The position numbers were made by a program, and so were the translations under genes. DNA of 64,000 nucleotides from the IMG/VR virus record IMGVR_UViG_3300038463_000227, positions 1 to 64,000 of that record; one strand, 5' to 3'. Below the pieces are notes generated by a model. The model did not search any database and was not told the DNA's origin. It was given only the letters and a program-made list of their open reading frames with translations. Source of the DNA: a virus. Shown in pieces: positions 38,027-46,603 of this stretch (positions are counted from its first letter, which is position 1; the number at the start of each line of letters is the position of its first letter).

Positions 38027-38920
38027 TTATACCGCGTTTGAGAATGCGTGTTTCAGGTTTTCTTTGATTTCTGATTCTTTAAGAATCGTTTTAATATCAG
38101 CGCCTTTTGCAATTTTCAAAGTGGCAACAATGATTTCTGCCAAATCTTTATGATTCTTCATCATAATTACATTTGGTCCTAACAAATCAACCCAAGCCTG
38201 TTGAACACTAGGCAAACGATAGCCACGGCAATAGCTACCTTCTTCAGCAATGATATGGAATACTTGGTAACGTTTTTGAACTTCTTCAAGTAATTGTTTA
38301 GTAGTACCAGCAGCAATATGTTGACCTTCACCGAAAGTACGTTTCAAATCACGAGCTGACAAACCGTCTTTATGTGGTGGCATTTCATCACCAAATGTAA
38401 AGATAAAACCTTTTTCCCCACGTTTGTCAAATGAATCAATTGCTGTTTTATGTGCAGCAAAATACCATGGCAAGTCATATGATTCTGTGTTGTTTCCACC
38501 ACCATGACCTTCAAGCCATAATGTGCGGAGCTGTTCAATCAATGTTACAGCACCAGCTTCAAACTGGGAAACTTGCAATGGTGCCTGATCATCATAAACA
38601 TCACCAATTCCCATAAACATAACATGGGGATCAGTAACTGGAAGTTCTTCATAGATACGTTCAACAACATCAGGAAGTCCTTCTTTTGCAACATATTCTG
38701 GAATAAATCCCATTGAACCTGTTACATCCAAACCAAAAATGATTGGTGTGGATTGTGGATTTAATGCTGAATCACAAGATTCACGCAACAGGATCTTTTT
38801 AGGATCAAGTGCTTGTGGAATATTTCGTGAAGTAAACACTTCTTCACGGCTTGATGATCGTAGACTGGTTGTTGTCGCATATGTTTCATAAGCGGCACGT
38901 GTAAAGCGTTCTGAACCCAT
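38027..38920 (-). CDS. von Willebrand factor A-domain protein
   Basis: 297 residues. FGLDVTGSMG (residue about 65) is the metal-ion-dependent adhesion site DxTxS, with further acidic residues GDVYDD and GDEMPPH completing the Rossmann-like vWA fold. Such domains mediate protein-protein contact, often with MoxR-like ATPases. Acts probably with the Met/Gly-rich protein encoded immediately downstream. Start ATG after AAGGAGAATACC. Confidence 0.8.
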   Translation of the reverse strand: MGSERFTRAAYETYATTTSLRSSSREEVFTSRNIPQALDPKKILLRESCDSALNPQSTPIIFGLDVTGSMGFIPEYVAKEGLPDVVERIYEELPVTDPHVMFMGIGDVYDDQAPLQVSQFEAGAVTLIEQLRTLWLEGHGGGNNTESYDLPWYFAAHKTAIDSFDKRGEKGFIFTFGDEMPPHKDGLSARDLKRTFGEGQHIAAGTTKQLLEEVQKRYQVFHIIAEEGSYCRGYRLPSVQQAWVDLLGPNVIMMKNHKDLAEIIVATLKIAKGADIKTILKESEIKENLKHAFSNAV

Positions 38921-38949
38921 GGTATTCTCCTTATTGAGTTATGGTTATA

Positions 38950-39657
38950 TTAACCTTTGAATGGGGATTTAGTAGATGATCCGCCAAACATGTTGCCGAA
39001 ACCACCAGTGTCACCACCCATCATTTTCATCATCATCATGGTTTGCATCATACCGCCCATTGGATTTGCACCAGCTGCACCACCATTACCCATTTGCATC
39101 ATCAACATTAATGGCAACATTTTTTCGATATTACCATCTTCGCCACCACCCATCAGGATCATTGGCATAATCATACCTTGAAGACCAGCCAAACCAGATT
39201 CACCACCTGGAAGCATTGTCATCAAGCTGCGGACAACCAATACACCAGATTCCAAACCGAACATTGAAACTTTTGGTGGAATCCATGTGGTAACTGAACC
39301 ACTGGCGCGCATCAGACGGAAAGACTTTTTGCCACCATCAGATGTTTTTGTTTTTGGTGTTACTTTGATTTCTGTAATCCAACCTGGTGTGTCACCATTT
39401 GTGTAGATTAAGTCACCAACTTTAACTGAATCAAATGGAGTTGACTGAGCAAATGCTGGCAGTGCAACACCGAAATCTTCAAATGGATTAATTGTGAGTC
39501 GTGCATCATCGCCTTCACCTTCGAAGGTTACAATTTCACCATCACTATTGCGGACGCCAAGTTTACCTGACATTAAATCCCAGACAACGGTATCAACACG
39601 TTTAAACATGCGACCCATCATTTTTTCCATTGACATACCCATACCTGTGCTTTTCAT
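38950..39657 (-). CDS. Met/Gly-rich protein paired with the vWA gene
   Basis: 235 residues. N-terminus Met/Gly-rich (GMGMSMEKMMGRMF), residues 30-140 a beta-rich domain (VKVGDLIYTNGDTPGWITEI), then a C-terminal half made largely of Met, Gly and Leu (IMPMILMGGGEDG, MMQTMMMMKMMGG). The tail could be hydrophobic or amyloid/condensate-like. No known family. Confidence 0.7.
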   Translation of the reverse strand: MKSTGMGMSMEKMMGRMFKRVDTVVWDLMSGKLGVRNSDGEIVTFEGEGDDARLTINPFEDFGVALPAFAQSTPFDSVKVGDLIYTNGDTPGWITEIKVTPKTKTSDGGKKSFRLMRASGSVTTWIPPKVSMFGLESGVLVVRSLMTMLPGGESGLAGLQGMIMPMILMGGGEDGNIEKMLPLMLMMQMGNGGAAGANPMGGMMQTMMMMKMMGGDTGGFGNMFGGSSTKSPFKG

Positions 39658-39722
39658 AATAATACCTCTTCTAGTTTATGTATGATCTTTATATACTGGA
39701 TCATACTTCAGTATAAAACTTT

Positions 39723-40025
39723 TTAACCGTGTTCTTGATAACGGCTGGAACGCCAAACACCACTTGGCTGTTGTTCACTTTCAAACTTTGCTTTCAGCCG
39801 CTGATATTCTTGATATTCAGTGTCTTTTTCTTTCTTGAATTGTTGCCATAGAGAATCAAGAGAAGCTGGAATTATTCCGAGAACACCACCATCATAAGCC
39901 ATAATGGTATCTTCTAGGCGTCCAGCACCACCATCATCCATGCGGCCATTATGCCCTGCATCATCACGCATGGATTCAGCAACATTTTTAACATATTCAA
40001 CAAACGCTTTATGATTTTCTCTCAT
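39723..40025 (-). CDS. Unknown protein
   Basis: 100 residues, helical with GHNGRMDDGGAGRLED in the centre and a charged coiled-coil end. Lies downstream of nadV and 9 nt from it. No family recognised. Confidence 0.65.
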   Translation of the reverse strand: MRENHKAFVEYVKNVAESMRDDAGHNGRMDDGGAGRLEDTIMAYDGGVLGIIPASLDSLWQQFKKEKDTEYQEYQRLKAKFESEQQPSGVWRSSRYQEHG

Positions 40026-40034
40026 AATTATTCC

Positions 40035-41528
40035 TTAGATGGAAACCCGATAGCGAACTTCAGCCAATGTGGTTTCATTATACAATTTACCTTGATGATA
40101 AACGACTTGCATAATATCTTCAAAGTCTTCCGAGATTGGACCTAAGTCAAGACGACCAACACTCAATTCACCGGTCATTTTGCTGCGGACCACTGTCAAT
40201 ACACCTTCTTTAGATTTTTTACCACTATCAGTGATAGGATCTTTTGCAATACCTTTCCAGTAAAGATCTTCACTTCCTGGCGATACTTCAACCAAAATCG
40301 CACAAGCTTTTTGTGCAAATTTCAAAGTATCACGATTACATTTTTGTAACAATGCACCACCAGAACCAAACAATACAACATCAGCAGCATAACCATAGCT
40401 GTAAATCAATTTACCAAGCAGTGTGTTAATTGCTAAACGATCAACACCATCACCTTGCAATACACCGACGTGGTTAATTTTTTTGTAACCTTTGCTGGTC
40501 ATTGTATAACCAAAGGCAGTTTCTTGCAAAGCAAGGATACGTGGAACAACTTCCAACATATCACCAGAGTCTGGACGGAATACAACCTTTGCTTTAGATG
40601 CAATGATTTCGTCTTTCAATGGGCTGGTGCAAAGCAATTCAGCTTCACGGTATACATTATAGCCGTCAATTACGATCGATACAATGGTTCCTGGTTCTGC
40701 TAAGGAAAGCATTTTACGCAAATACTTAATAGCATTTTCATTACCATTACCAAAAGAACATTCAACCGCATGTTCAGAAGCGACAACAGAATATGCTGCC
40801 ATGTCTTCTTTGTAGTAGAAGTTTGCAGCCAAGATACCTTCAATTGTATCCGAACCCATGAAGCTAACTGTATGAGCAGCTCCACCAATTTCTGCTTGTT
40901 CTGCACAAGTTACACCCCGGCCACCAAAGTCATGTAGTGCGAAAGGTAACAGATTCATGTCTGCACCAGTTTGTTCATAGTAACGTTTGAGTTCTTGTTT
41001 GACTTCAAAGTCTTGAGTAGCAATGGTAGTTGGATACCATACACCACGTTGAATCATTGTTTCAAATGCAGCTGACATCCATGCCAATACATCATCAATA
41101 ACTGTGACTGTATAAAGTGGTTGACCACCGCGCATTTGGGTACCTTCAGGTACTGCACGAATAGTTAATGGCAGATAGCCATCATAATTAGTAACGACTT
41201 TTTCCCATGCGGCACGAGCAAACAATTTGCGGCCCAGGTGTTTGAATGCAAAGGCTTCTGCATTGTCGATATCTTTAAAGGTGATATGTTGTGTCAAATA
41301 ACGTTTGATCAACAGTTGCATACCAAATGGGATAATATTTTGGCTGTGTGCAACACGTGCTTCACCGTAGGATGTCATTCCTTTAATACCATCTGGGTAC
41401 AAGAAAGGATGAGAAATTTTGTATGAGTCCATACGAAGAATCAAACTGATAACAAGTTGTTCATCTTGTGTATATTGGATATCAGAGGCGGTTGGTGCAA
41501 TTGCTTTTAAATAGTCTGCGAGTTTCAT
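40035..41528 (-). CDS. nadV: Nicotinamide phosphoribosyltransferase
   Basis: 497 residues, the usual length. SYKISHPFLYPDG and TSYGEAR near the N-terminus, the dimer active site LPFALHDFGGRGV, HTVSFMGSDTIEG and the phosphate-binding RPDSGD then GDGVDRLAI are all diagnostic of NAMPT/NadV. It makes NMN from nicotinamide and PRPP. The next gene upstream encodes the NMN adenylyltransferase, so the pair rebuilds NAD+ from nicotinamide in two steps. Phages use this route (NARP2 type) to survive NAD-depleting defence systems. Confidence 0.95.
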   Translation of the reverse strand: MKLADYLKAIAPTASDIQYTQDEQLVISLILRMDSYKISHPFLYPDGIKGMTSYGEARVAHSQNIIPFGMQLLIKRYLTQHITFKDIDNAEAFAFKHLGRKLFARAAWEKVVTNYDGYLPLTIRAVPEGTQMRGGQPLYTVTVIDDVLAWMSAAFETMIQRGVWYPTTIATQDFEVKQELKRYYEQTGADMNLLPFALHDFGGRGVTCAEQAEIGGAAHTVSFMGSDTIEGILAANFYYKEDMAAYSVVASEHAVECSFGNGNENAIKYLRKMLSLAEPGTIVSIVIDGYNVYREAELLCTSPLKDEIIASKAKVVFRPDSGDMLEVVPRILALQETAFGYTMTSKGYKKINHVGVLQGDGVDRLAINTLLGKLIYSYGYAADVVLFGSGGALLQKCNRDTLKFAQKACAILVEVSPGSEDLYWKGIAKDPITDSGKKSKEGVLTVVRSKMTGELSVGRLDLGPISEDFEDIMQVVYHQGKLYNETTLAEVRYRVSI

Positions 41529-41579
41529 AGTAAGCTCCTTACGTTTGTTAAAATATGCCTTGAGTCTATCTCGTGGCAG

Positions 41580-42752
41580 TTAAAGTCTTCCGACCATTGT
41601 TACAACAACATGATAGTGATCTTCAAACCAGTTTTGAGGATTTTTCAGGGCCTCATTGATTGGCAACCACATTGTCCGAATAACTTCACCTTTTTGAGGT
41701 TTCAGTTTTGGTAGTGGTTTACTATCATCTAATTTCAACAGGAAGCAGGTGGTAATAGTACGACCACGTAAGCTGCGAGTTGGGTAATCAAAAATTTCTT
41801 TACTTTTTACAGAACCATATAATTGGGCTTTTGAAAGTCCAATGCTGGTTTCTTCAATTAATTCACGGATTGCACCATCAAGTAATGTTTCATCTTGTTC
41901 AAGGAATCCACCAGGAAGTGCCCAAAGGCCAACACCTGGAAAATCACCACGAACATTAACTAATATATGACCTGACTGAATAACAACAGTATCGACTGTT
42001 GAAAAGATCGGTGCATAAGGAACCCCTATTTTACCACGTAATTCCTGTAATTCGTTAATTAATTGTTGATTAGTTTTAGTTGTGTCATCTTTAAAACAAA
42101 TTGGTTTGTTAGTTTTGATTTTCCAAGCTGTTTTATAGCCTTCAACGAATTCATATTCTTTAACTAATGCAGTATACATTTCTGTTTTTCTGAACTGTGA
42201 TAAGAAGTGAACTGTTTGTGCGGGAACAATATCTTCAATTTCAACTAAAGAATCAGCTCTTGCATGTTGATCAAAAAACATATGACGAACTTTAGTTGCA
42301 CTTAATTCAACTTCAACAGGATGTTGTTCAATCAAGTCAAGTTTGAAAAAGTCACCAAACATTTTAAGGTAATATGTTGATTTATCACGATCAGAACCGG
42401 AAAGATATGTTTCTGGATTTAAGCCAATGATATCAGCCAAATCAGTTTTTGTTTTATCAACTGCATCTTGAACTTCACGAATCCATGCTTGATCATTATA
42501 AGGATGATCATGTAATGGCAAAATTCTAACAGTTGCAATGTTATGACCAGCCCATGTATAATCACGGATTAGTTGTTCACGTTCTAAATAGGTAAAGGGG
42601 TTTTTTGTATTGCGGGCTTGATCAGCACTGCCTATTAGTATAAGGACAGCTTTTGATGTTTTCAAAGCACGTTGGATTAATTCGCAATGTCCATTATGTA
42701 ATGGTGAGAATCGACCGATGATGACTGTTAAGTCTTTTTTACTGGTTTCCAT
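41580..42752 (-). CDS. Bifunctional NMN adenylyltransferase / Nudix hydrolase
   Basis: 390 residues in two domains. Residues 8-180: IIGRFSPLHNGHCELI (the HxGH nucleotidyl-transfer site) and the later SATKVR, as in NadM-type NMN adenylyltransferases, which make NAD+ from NMN and ATP. Residues 235-385: a Nudix box GGFLEQDETLLDGAIRELIE, hydrolysing ADP-ribose or similar. Same fusion as in cyanobacterial and several phage proteins. Upstream of nadV and probably co-transcribed with it, from a promoter with TATAAT near 42825. Confidence 0.93.
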   Translation of the reverse strand: METSKKDLTVIIGRFSPLHNGHCELIQRALKTSKAVLILIGSADQARNTKNPFTYLEREQLIRDYTWAGHNIATVRILPLHDHPYNDQAWIREVQDAVDKTKTDLADIIGLNPETYLSGSDRDKSTYYLKMFGDFFKLDLIEQHPVEVELSATKVRHMFFDQHARADSLVEIEDIVPAQTVHFLSQFRKTEMYTALVKEYEFVEGYKTAWKIKTNKPICFKDDTTKTNQQLINELQELRGKIGVPYAPIFSTVDTVVIQSGHILVNVRGDFPGVGLWALPGGFLEQDETLLDGAIRELIEETSIGLSKAQLYGSVKSKEIFDYPTRSLRGRTITTCFLLKLDDSKPLPKLKPQKGEVIRTMWLPINEALKNPQNWFEDHYHVVVTMVGRL

Positions 42753-42850
42753 GTTAGCTCCTAAATGGATTATTGTGTACAGAGGTATCTATTACCTCTG
42801 TCTTTATTTATGATAATTATACCATAGTTACTCTAAAAAGTGTAGAGTAT

Positions 42851-43306
42851 TTACCCTATAATACAAAGCACATCAAGTTCTGTCATTGTGACATACTCAA
42901 CACCTTCAATTTTGACTGCATGACCACTATACTTCCCAAACAAGATTTGGTCTCCAATTTTGACTTCAAGTGGAACTAAATGTCCATCTCTGTGGTATTT
43001 ACCAGGACCAACTGCTACAACCACACCTTGATCAGGTTTTTCAGCTGCTTGAGCTGTATCAGGGATGATAATACCACTTTTTGATTTTACTTCGTTTTCA
43101 TCACGAATAACGATAACGCGATCATGTAATGCTCTTAATTTAAGTTGTTTCATGTTTTCCTTATTTAAAGTTTCTTGTTCATGTCTAGCAAAGACCCCAT
43201 CCATATAGGCATCAAGATTGTTTTTGAATTCTTCATTACTTAGCTTACCAAGTCTTGTAAAAACAGTATCTATAGCTTCTTTTAGTTGAGGATCAATATT
43301 TGACAT
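42851..43306 (-). CDS. groES: GroES co-chaperonin with N-terminal extension
   Basis: 151 residues. From residue 53 (MKQLKLRALHDRVIV) the sequence is a standard GroES: SKSGIIIPDTA with the mobile loop, VVVAVGPGKY, and GDQILFGKYSG. It caps GroEL to fold proteins. The first 52 residues are extra and helical (MSNIDPQLKEAIDTVF). An internal ATG at 43153 with AAGGAAAAC upstream gives the normal about 100-residue GroES, whereas the first ATG has a poor site; both products may be made. Confidence 0.9.
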   Translation of the reverse strand: MSNIDPQLKEAIDTVFTRLGKLSNEEFKNNLDAYMDGVFARHEQETLNKENMKQLKLRALHDRVIVIRDENEVKSKSGIIIPDTAQAAEKPDQGVVVAVGPGKYHRDGHLVPLEVKIGDQILFGKYSGHAVKIEGVEYVTMTELDVLCIIG

Positions 43307-43307
43307 A

Positions 43308-43700
43308 TTAGGTAGAGATACGTGAACCAGCTGGTGCTAATGCAAGACCACTAGTTTGTTGGATATATTCACGTTCAACATTTGCTGAAGGTGAAAATGG
43401 TAAAATGACAGCAGATGCTGGGATTTCAAGACGTTCAATAGTTGGATTTGAAAGTGTCCATGGAACAAATGCAAGTCCTAACTGACCATTACCCATTGGC
43501 TGGAATTGGAGAATATGTGGACGACGAACTGTATAAGAAAGAATCTCACCAGTTTCTTTAGCAGCAGGTTTCTTAGCTTTTGGTGCTTCACTTTCATTCA
43601 AAAGGGTTTTTGTTGCTTTGACCGCTTTACGATTTACTGACAAAACTTCAGCGACGATTTCATCACCACCAAGAAGTTTAAAAGATGTAATTTCTGACAT
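43308..43700 (-). CDS. Unknown protein, possible Sm-like barrel
   Basis: 130 residues. TSFKLLGGDEIVAEVLSV followed after a Lys/Ala linker by VRRPHILQFQPMGNGQLG and the strand IPASAVILPFSPSANV resembles the Hfq/Sm-like small barrel proteins of cyanophage-type T4 relatives. Assignment is tentative. Next to groES. Confidence 0.6.
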   Translation of the reverse strand: MSEITSFKLLGGDEIVAEVLSVNRKAVKATKTLLNESEAPKAKKPAAKETGEILSYTVRRPHILQFQPMGNGQLGLAFVPWTLSNPTIERLEIPASAVILPFSPSANVEREYIQQTSGLALAPAGSRIST

Positions 43701-43723
43701 TGTATATATATGTTCCTTATTGA

Positions 43724-44044
43724 TTATAGATTGGGGGTTGTGGTTTTTGGTTTTGGAGGACCACGTTTTTTACGAGGTGCTTTATCTGGTCCACGGAGTG
43801 GGATAGGTTTTGGTGCAGTGAATGCTTTAGTCTTAATCACATCAACTTCTTTAAGTAATGCAATTTCCGCCTGAAGTTGTCTGATTGCTAAGACAGCTTT
43901 GTATTCATTTGTTAATTTATATAAATCTGGATTCTGTGGTTTATCAGACCACTTATAAGATGCATTAATTGTATCAGCAACTTGTGAAGCCTTCATTTCT
44001 AAATCTTGAACAATCAGTTCAATTTGTCTATCTGTAAAATTCAT
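43724..44044 (-). CDS. Unknown coiled-coil protein with basic tail
   Basis: 106 residues. Helical to about residue 75, then Pro/Lys/Arg-rich tail (KAPRKKRGPPKPKT). TAATG overlap with the gene upstream. Nucleic-acid binding is plausible. Confidence 0.65.
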   Translation of the reverse strand: MNFTDRQIELIVQDLEMKASQVADTINASYKWSDKPQNPDLYKLTNEYKAVLAIRQLQAEIALLKEVDVIKTKAFTAPKPIPLRGPDKAPRKKRGPPKPKTTTPNL

Positions 44045-44550
44045 TATATTCCTGTATCAATATTAATTATGGAACCTGTCACATGAAGATCAGTCCATAC
44101 AAAATGCTCATTTATTACAACATCATCTAAAAGAGCAACCTTAGTTTCTACTCCGGTTGTCGACCATGTTTTTTTGTGACGATTAAACATAGTCAATCGG
44201 AATGCTTGATGCTTATTCCAAAAGTCACTCATGTCTTTAAAATCAACTTTAGATTTGTGGAGTTTCATTACATCACAACATGCTGGAATAATATCTTGAT
44301 CAACCCGCAGCACGATATTTAATTCACGATCCAGGAACTGTTCAATCATTGGACGAGTTCCTTCATTAAATTTTCTGAGTTGGTCATCATCCCAAATTGC
44401 AAAGGAAAAGATGTTAATATGATCAGGTTGGAAACCTTCAATAAAACCTTTTATCTTGTTAGTATTAACGAGATGAGTATTCCACCAACCATCTAATACA
44501 GGAGTAATGATAGTTGATTCTAAATCTAACCAGAGGTGTCTTTGTTCCAT
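44044..44550 (-). CDS. HAD-like protein
   Basis: 168 residues. LWLDLESTIITP at the N-terminus looks like HAD motif I with DxE in place of DxD, and KVALLDDVV like motif IV. The changed second Asp may mean a different reaction or no activity. Promoter TGTACT-17-TATAAT at 44576-44604. Confidence 0.55.
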   Translation of the reverse strand: MEQRHLWLDLESTIITPVLDGWWNTHLVNTNKIKGFIEGFQPDHINIFSFAIWDDDQLRKFNEGTRPMIEQFLDRELNIVLRVDQDIIPACCDVMKLHKSKVDFKDMSDFWNKHQAFRLTMFNRHKKTWSTTGVETKVALLDDVVINEHFVWTDLHVTGSIINIDTGI

Positions 44551-44575
44551 ATAATAACCATAATTTAATTAAACA

Positions 44576-44604
44576 ATTATAACATGATTGCTAATAAAAG
44601 TACA
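44576..44604 (-). promoter_or_regulatory. Promoter TGTACT-17-TATAAT
   Basis: Minus strand; -10 in the ATGTTATAAT context shared by several other genes here. Lies between 44608 and 44550. Confidence 0.6.
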
Positions 44605-44607
44605 TGG

Positions 44608-45159
44608 CTATGTAAAGAACCGTTTTGGCTTGTTATCATTTTCTGGTGGAATTGCCAATGGCTGGGCATATGGACGATCATCCACTTCTTCATCATCAGA
44701 GACTTTAGCTTTAAGTGGACCACAGGCAATAAAGCCTGCCACTTGATTAACTATACCTTTAGGGTCTTTGCTGTTTTTATTATCTAAGCCACTAATTGTA
44801 TTGATATAATTAAGCTTATCATCAAAATTACGTTGTTCGATTATATTGGTTTCCATTGTCTTACAGTTAACTGTAATTCTGGTAAATGCAGTTTTTGCCA
44901 TCCCACCTAATTCAGTTTCAAACCAGATAATATTATCACGACGAACCCAGAAAGTTGCAGTATCTTTAGTTAATGTTATGGTATCTTTACTGTATTGGAA
45001 ATCAAATCCTTCAGCAGTATAGTAGGTGATATAAGCACCACCTGGAATTGGATCAGGATAAATTTCTTTTAGAATGGTGGATGATAGGAACACACCGATA
45101 AAAAAAGAGATGATAATACCGACTAAGAAAAATGTTCTAGAAATTTGGGTATTATACAT
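44608..45159 (-). CDS. Membrane-anchored protein ending in TAG
   Basis: 183 residues; signal-anchor helix at residues 10-28 (FFLVGIIISFFIGVFLSS), the rest extracytoplasmic and beta-rich. Stops at TAG; read-through would add 12 residues to a TAA. Function unknown. Confidence 0.65.
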   Translation of the reverse strand: MYNTQISRTFFLVGIIISFFIGVFLSSTILKEIYPDPIPGGAYITYYTAEGFDFQYSKDTITLTKDTATFWVRRDNIIWFETELGGMAKTAFTRITVNCKTMETNIIEQRNFDDKLNYINTISGLDNKNSKDPKGIVNQVAGFIACGPLKAKVSDDEEVDDRPYAQPLAIPPENDNKPKRFFT

Positions 45160-45202
45160 TATAGTTCCAGTCAGGAGAATATTGATATGATGTGTTACAG
45201 TA

Positions 45203-45457
45203 CTATTTATAGATTTTTTTACTCAAGTTTTCAAAGTTTAATATTTCTCTGGTATCAACTAAATCAGTGTATTCAATTAAAATATCAATGTGTTCTTGTT
45301 TTAAAGTGAAGGGAATATTTGGGATACTAACACCCATGTTAGTGAAGGCCCAATCTTTTGCTGCAGGAATATCAACAACACCAAATTGATCAGAATAAGA
45401 ATAGAACACTAATAGTAATTGTATTTCAAGTGGATGAATACCGTCTGGTTTTTCCAT
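45203..45457 (-). CDS. Small unknown protein ending in TAG
   Basis: 84 residues, starts MEKPDGIHPLEIQLLL. Compact alpha/beta. Ends KKIYK-TAG. Placed right after the tmRNA terminator. Confidence 0.65.
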   Translation of the reverse strand: MEKPDGIHPLEIQLLLVFYSYSDQFGVVDIPAAKDWAFTNMGVSIPNIPFTLKQEHIDILIEYTDLVDTREILNFENLSKKIYK

Positions 45458-45493
45458 ATTATCCTTATGTGTTTATGGTATTTATACACAAAT

Positions 45494-45525
45494 AATAATA
45501 CCTCCTTTTTAGGGGAGGTATTATT
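45494..45525 (-). terminator. Terminator after the tmRNA gene
   Basis: AATAATACCTCC / GGAGGTATTATT, 12-bp hairpin on the minus strand with an A-rich loop. Confidence 0.75.
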
Positions 45526-45534
45526 TTGCCGTTT

Positions 45535-45893
45535 TGTTATAAGGTGGTTAACCTCAATGGACTAGGCCGCTAGGCGTAGGTCTCCATAGAATGCGTCATT
45601 GCTTGCATTTAAAGTTTTTGCTATCTTTACGTCATTCGCCTGACGAGCGCGTTAATCGTTACTAATCTGTTAGTCGATACCATTTCAGGCCCATCAAAAG
45701 TATTCTGTATCCAGCTGCTCATGTCTGGGTGGGAGAGAAAGTATTACATTGGCCTAACTAACCATCTCCTCAACTAGCCAAATCATCATGTACTAGCACT
45801 ATACACATCTACAAAATACTTTTGGTGGACCTGGCGGGAGTCGAACCCGCGTGTTAACAACCTTTCTCAACCACCGTTTACGCTGTTTTAAAA
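45535..45893 (-). ncRNA. ssrA: Circularly permuted two-piece tmRNA
   Basis: In transcription order: acceptor piece first (about 45893-45823), with T arm GCGGG TTCGACT CCCGC and acceptor CAGGTCC-A-CCA; then an intervening segment closed by a 14-bp stem (13 pairs) at 45696-45709/45810-45823; then the coding piece from 45692 (GGGCCTGAAATGGTATCGAC, like the conserved tmRNA 5' end). GGGCCTG pairs with CAGGTCC and keeps the G3:U70 alanine identity. The tag frame 45621-45562 reads AKTLNASNDAFYGDLRLAA then TAG; it ends in the LAA degron. GGTGGTT and AACCACC rejoin the two pieces. tmRNA rescues stalled ribosomes. Confidence 0.87.
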
Positions 45894-45894
45894 C

Positions 45895-46266
45895 TTATGC
45901 CTTCTCATCTACATATTTTTCAAAATCCTTCCAAAGCTTATCCGTATAACCAGGAAGATCTTCTACCTTAGTACCAGCTGGATAAGTTTTAACAATTTCT
46001 TGACCATCCTCATCATATAAACCAAAAGGTTTTGTTGTTTTAACACTTTTTACATCAGTTTCAACCCAATCAGGTTCTTGTGCATGACCTTGACCATATG
46101 GGTGCCATTCACCTGCACCACCATCTATGGTATATTCAATCTCAAGATCAAGTGGTTCCATCCATTTACCATCTTTGGCTTGAGGCATTTCATACTCTTT
46201 ATAAACCATTGAACGTGTAGATGGGTGAGGATGTGGACGTGCTTCTAATAATTCTGCTACTTTCAT
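45895..46266 (-). CDS. Unknown acidic protein
   Basis: 123 residues, starts MKVAELLEARPHPHPS. Tyr/Trp/Glu-rich, with a KAEDLPGYTDKLW-like end. Directly upstream of the tmRNA with no gap, so possibly co-transcribed. No family recognised. Confidence 0.7.
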   Translation of the reverse strand: MKVAELLEARPHPHPSTRSMVYKEYEMPQAKDGKWMEPLDLEIEYTIDGGAGEWHPYGQGHAQEPDWVETDVKSVKTTKPFGLYDEDGQEIVKTYPAGTKVEDLPGYTDKLWKDFEKYVDEKA

Positions 46267-46290
46267 AATATTTCCTTTAAAATCAACTAG

Positions 46291-46482
46291 TTACTTAGTA
46301 TAAATAACTTCAATTAATGAAGAACTGGCTTCACGGTAGTATTGAACCCAACCAGCTAAAACAGCATCACCTTCAGGATCACCAACAACTGTTGATGGAT
46401 CATAAGAAACAGTACAAACCTGAGTACCAGATTCTACTAAAGTTTCTAATGCTTGTTTCATTGTAAGTGTAAAATTGTTCAT
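46291..46482 (-). CDS. Small unknown protein
   Basis: 63 residues; MNNFTLTMKQALETLVESG opening, then a beta-rich end with WVQYYREASSS. Start after GGAGCTTAA. No family recognised. Confidence 0.65.
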   Translation of the reverse strand: MNNFTLTMKQALETLVESGTQVCTVSYDPSTVVGDPEGDAVLAGWVQYYREASSSLIEVIYTK

Positions 46483-46603
46483 TTAAGCTCCATGTTTATC
46501 AGTTATTTATATAAATACAGTATATTAGTGCTGATTAAAAACACAAGTTATATCAGTAATTAATAAATAATATTACTATTTCTTATCCTTATGGAACCAA
46601 TAC

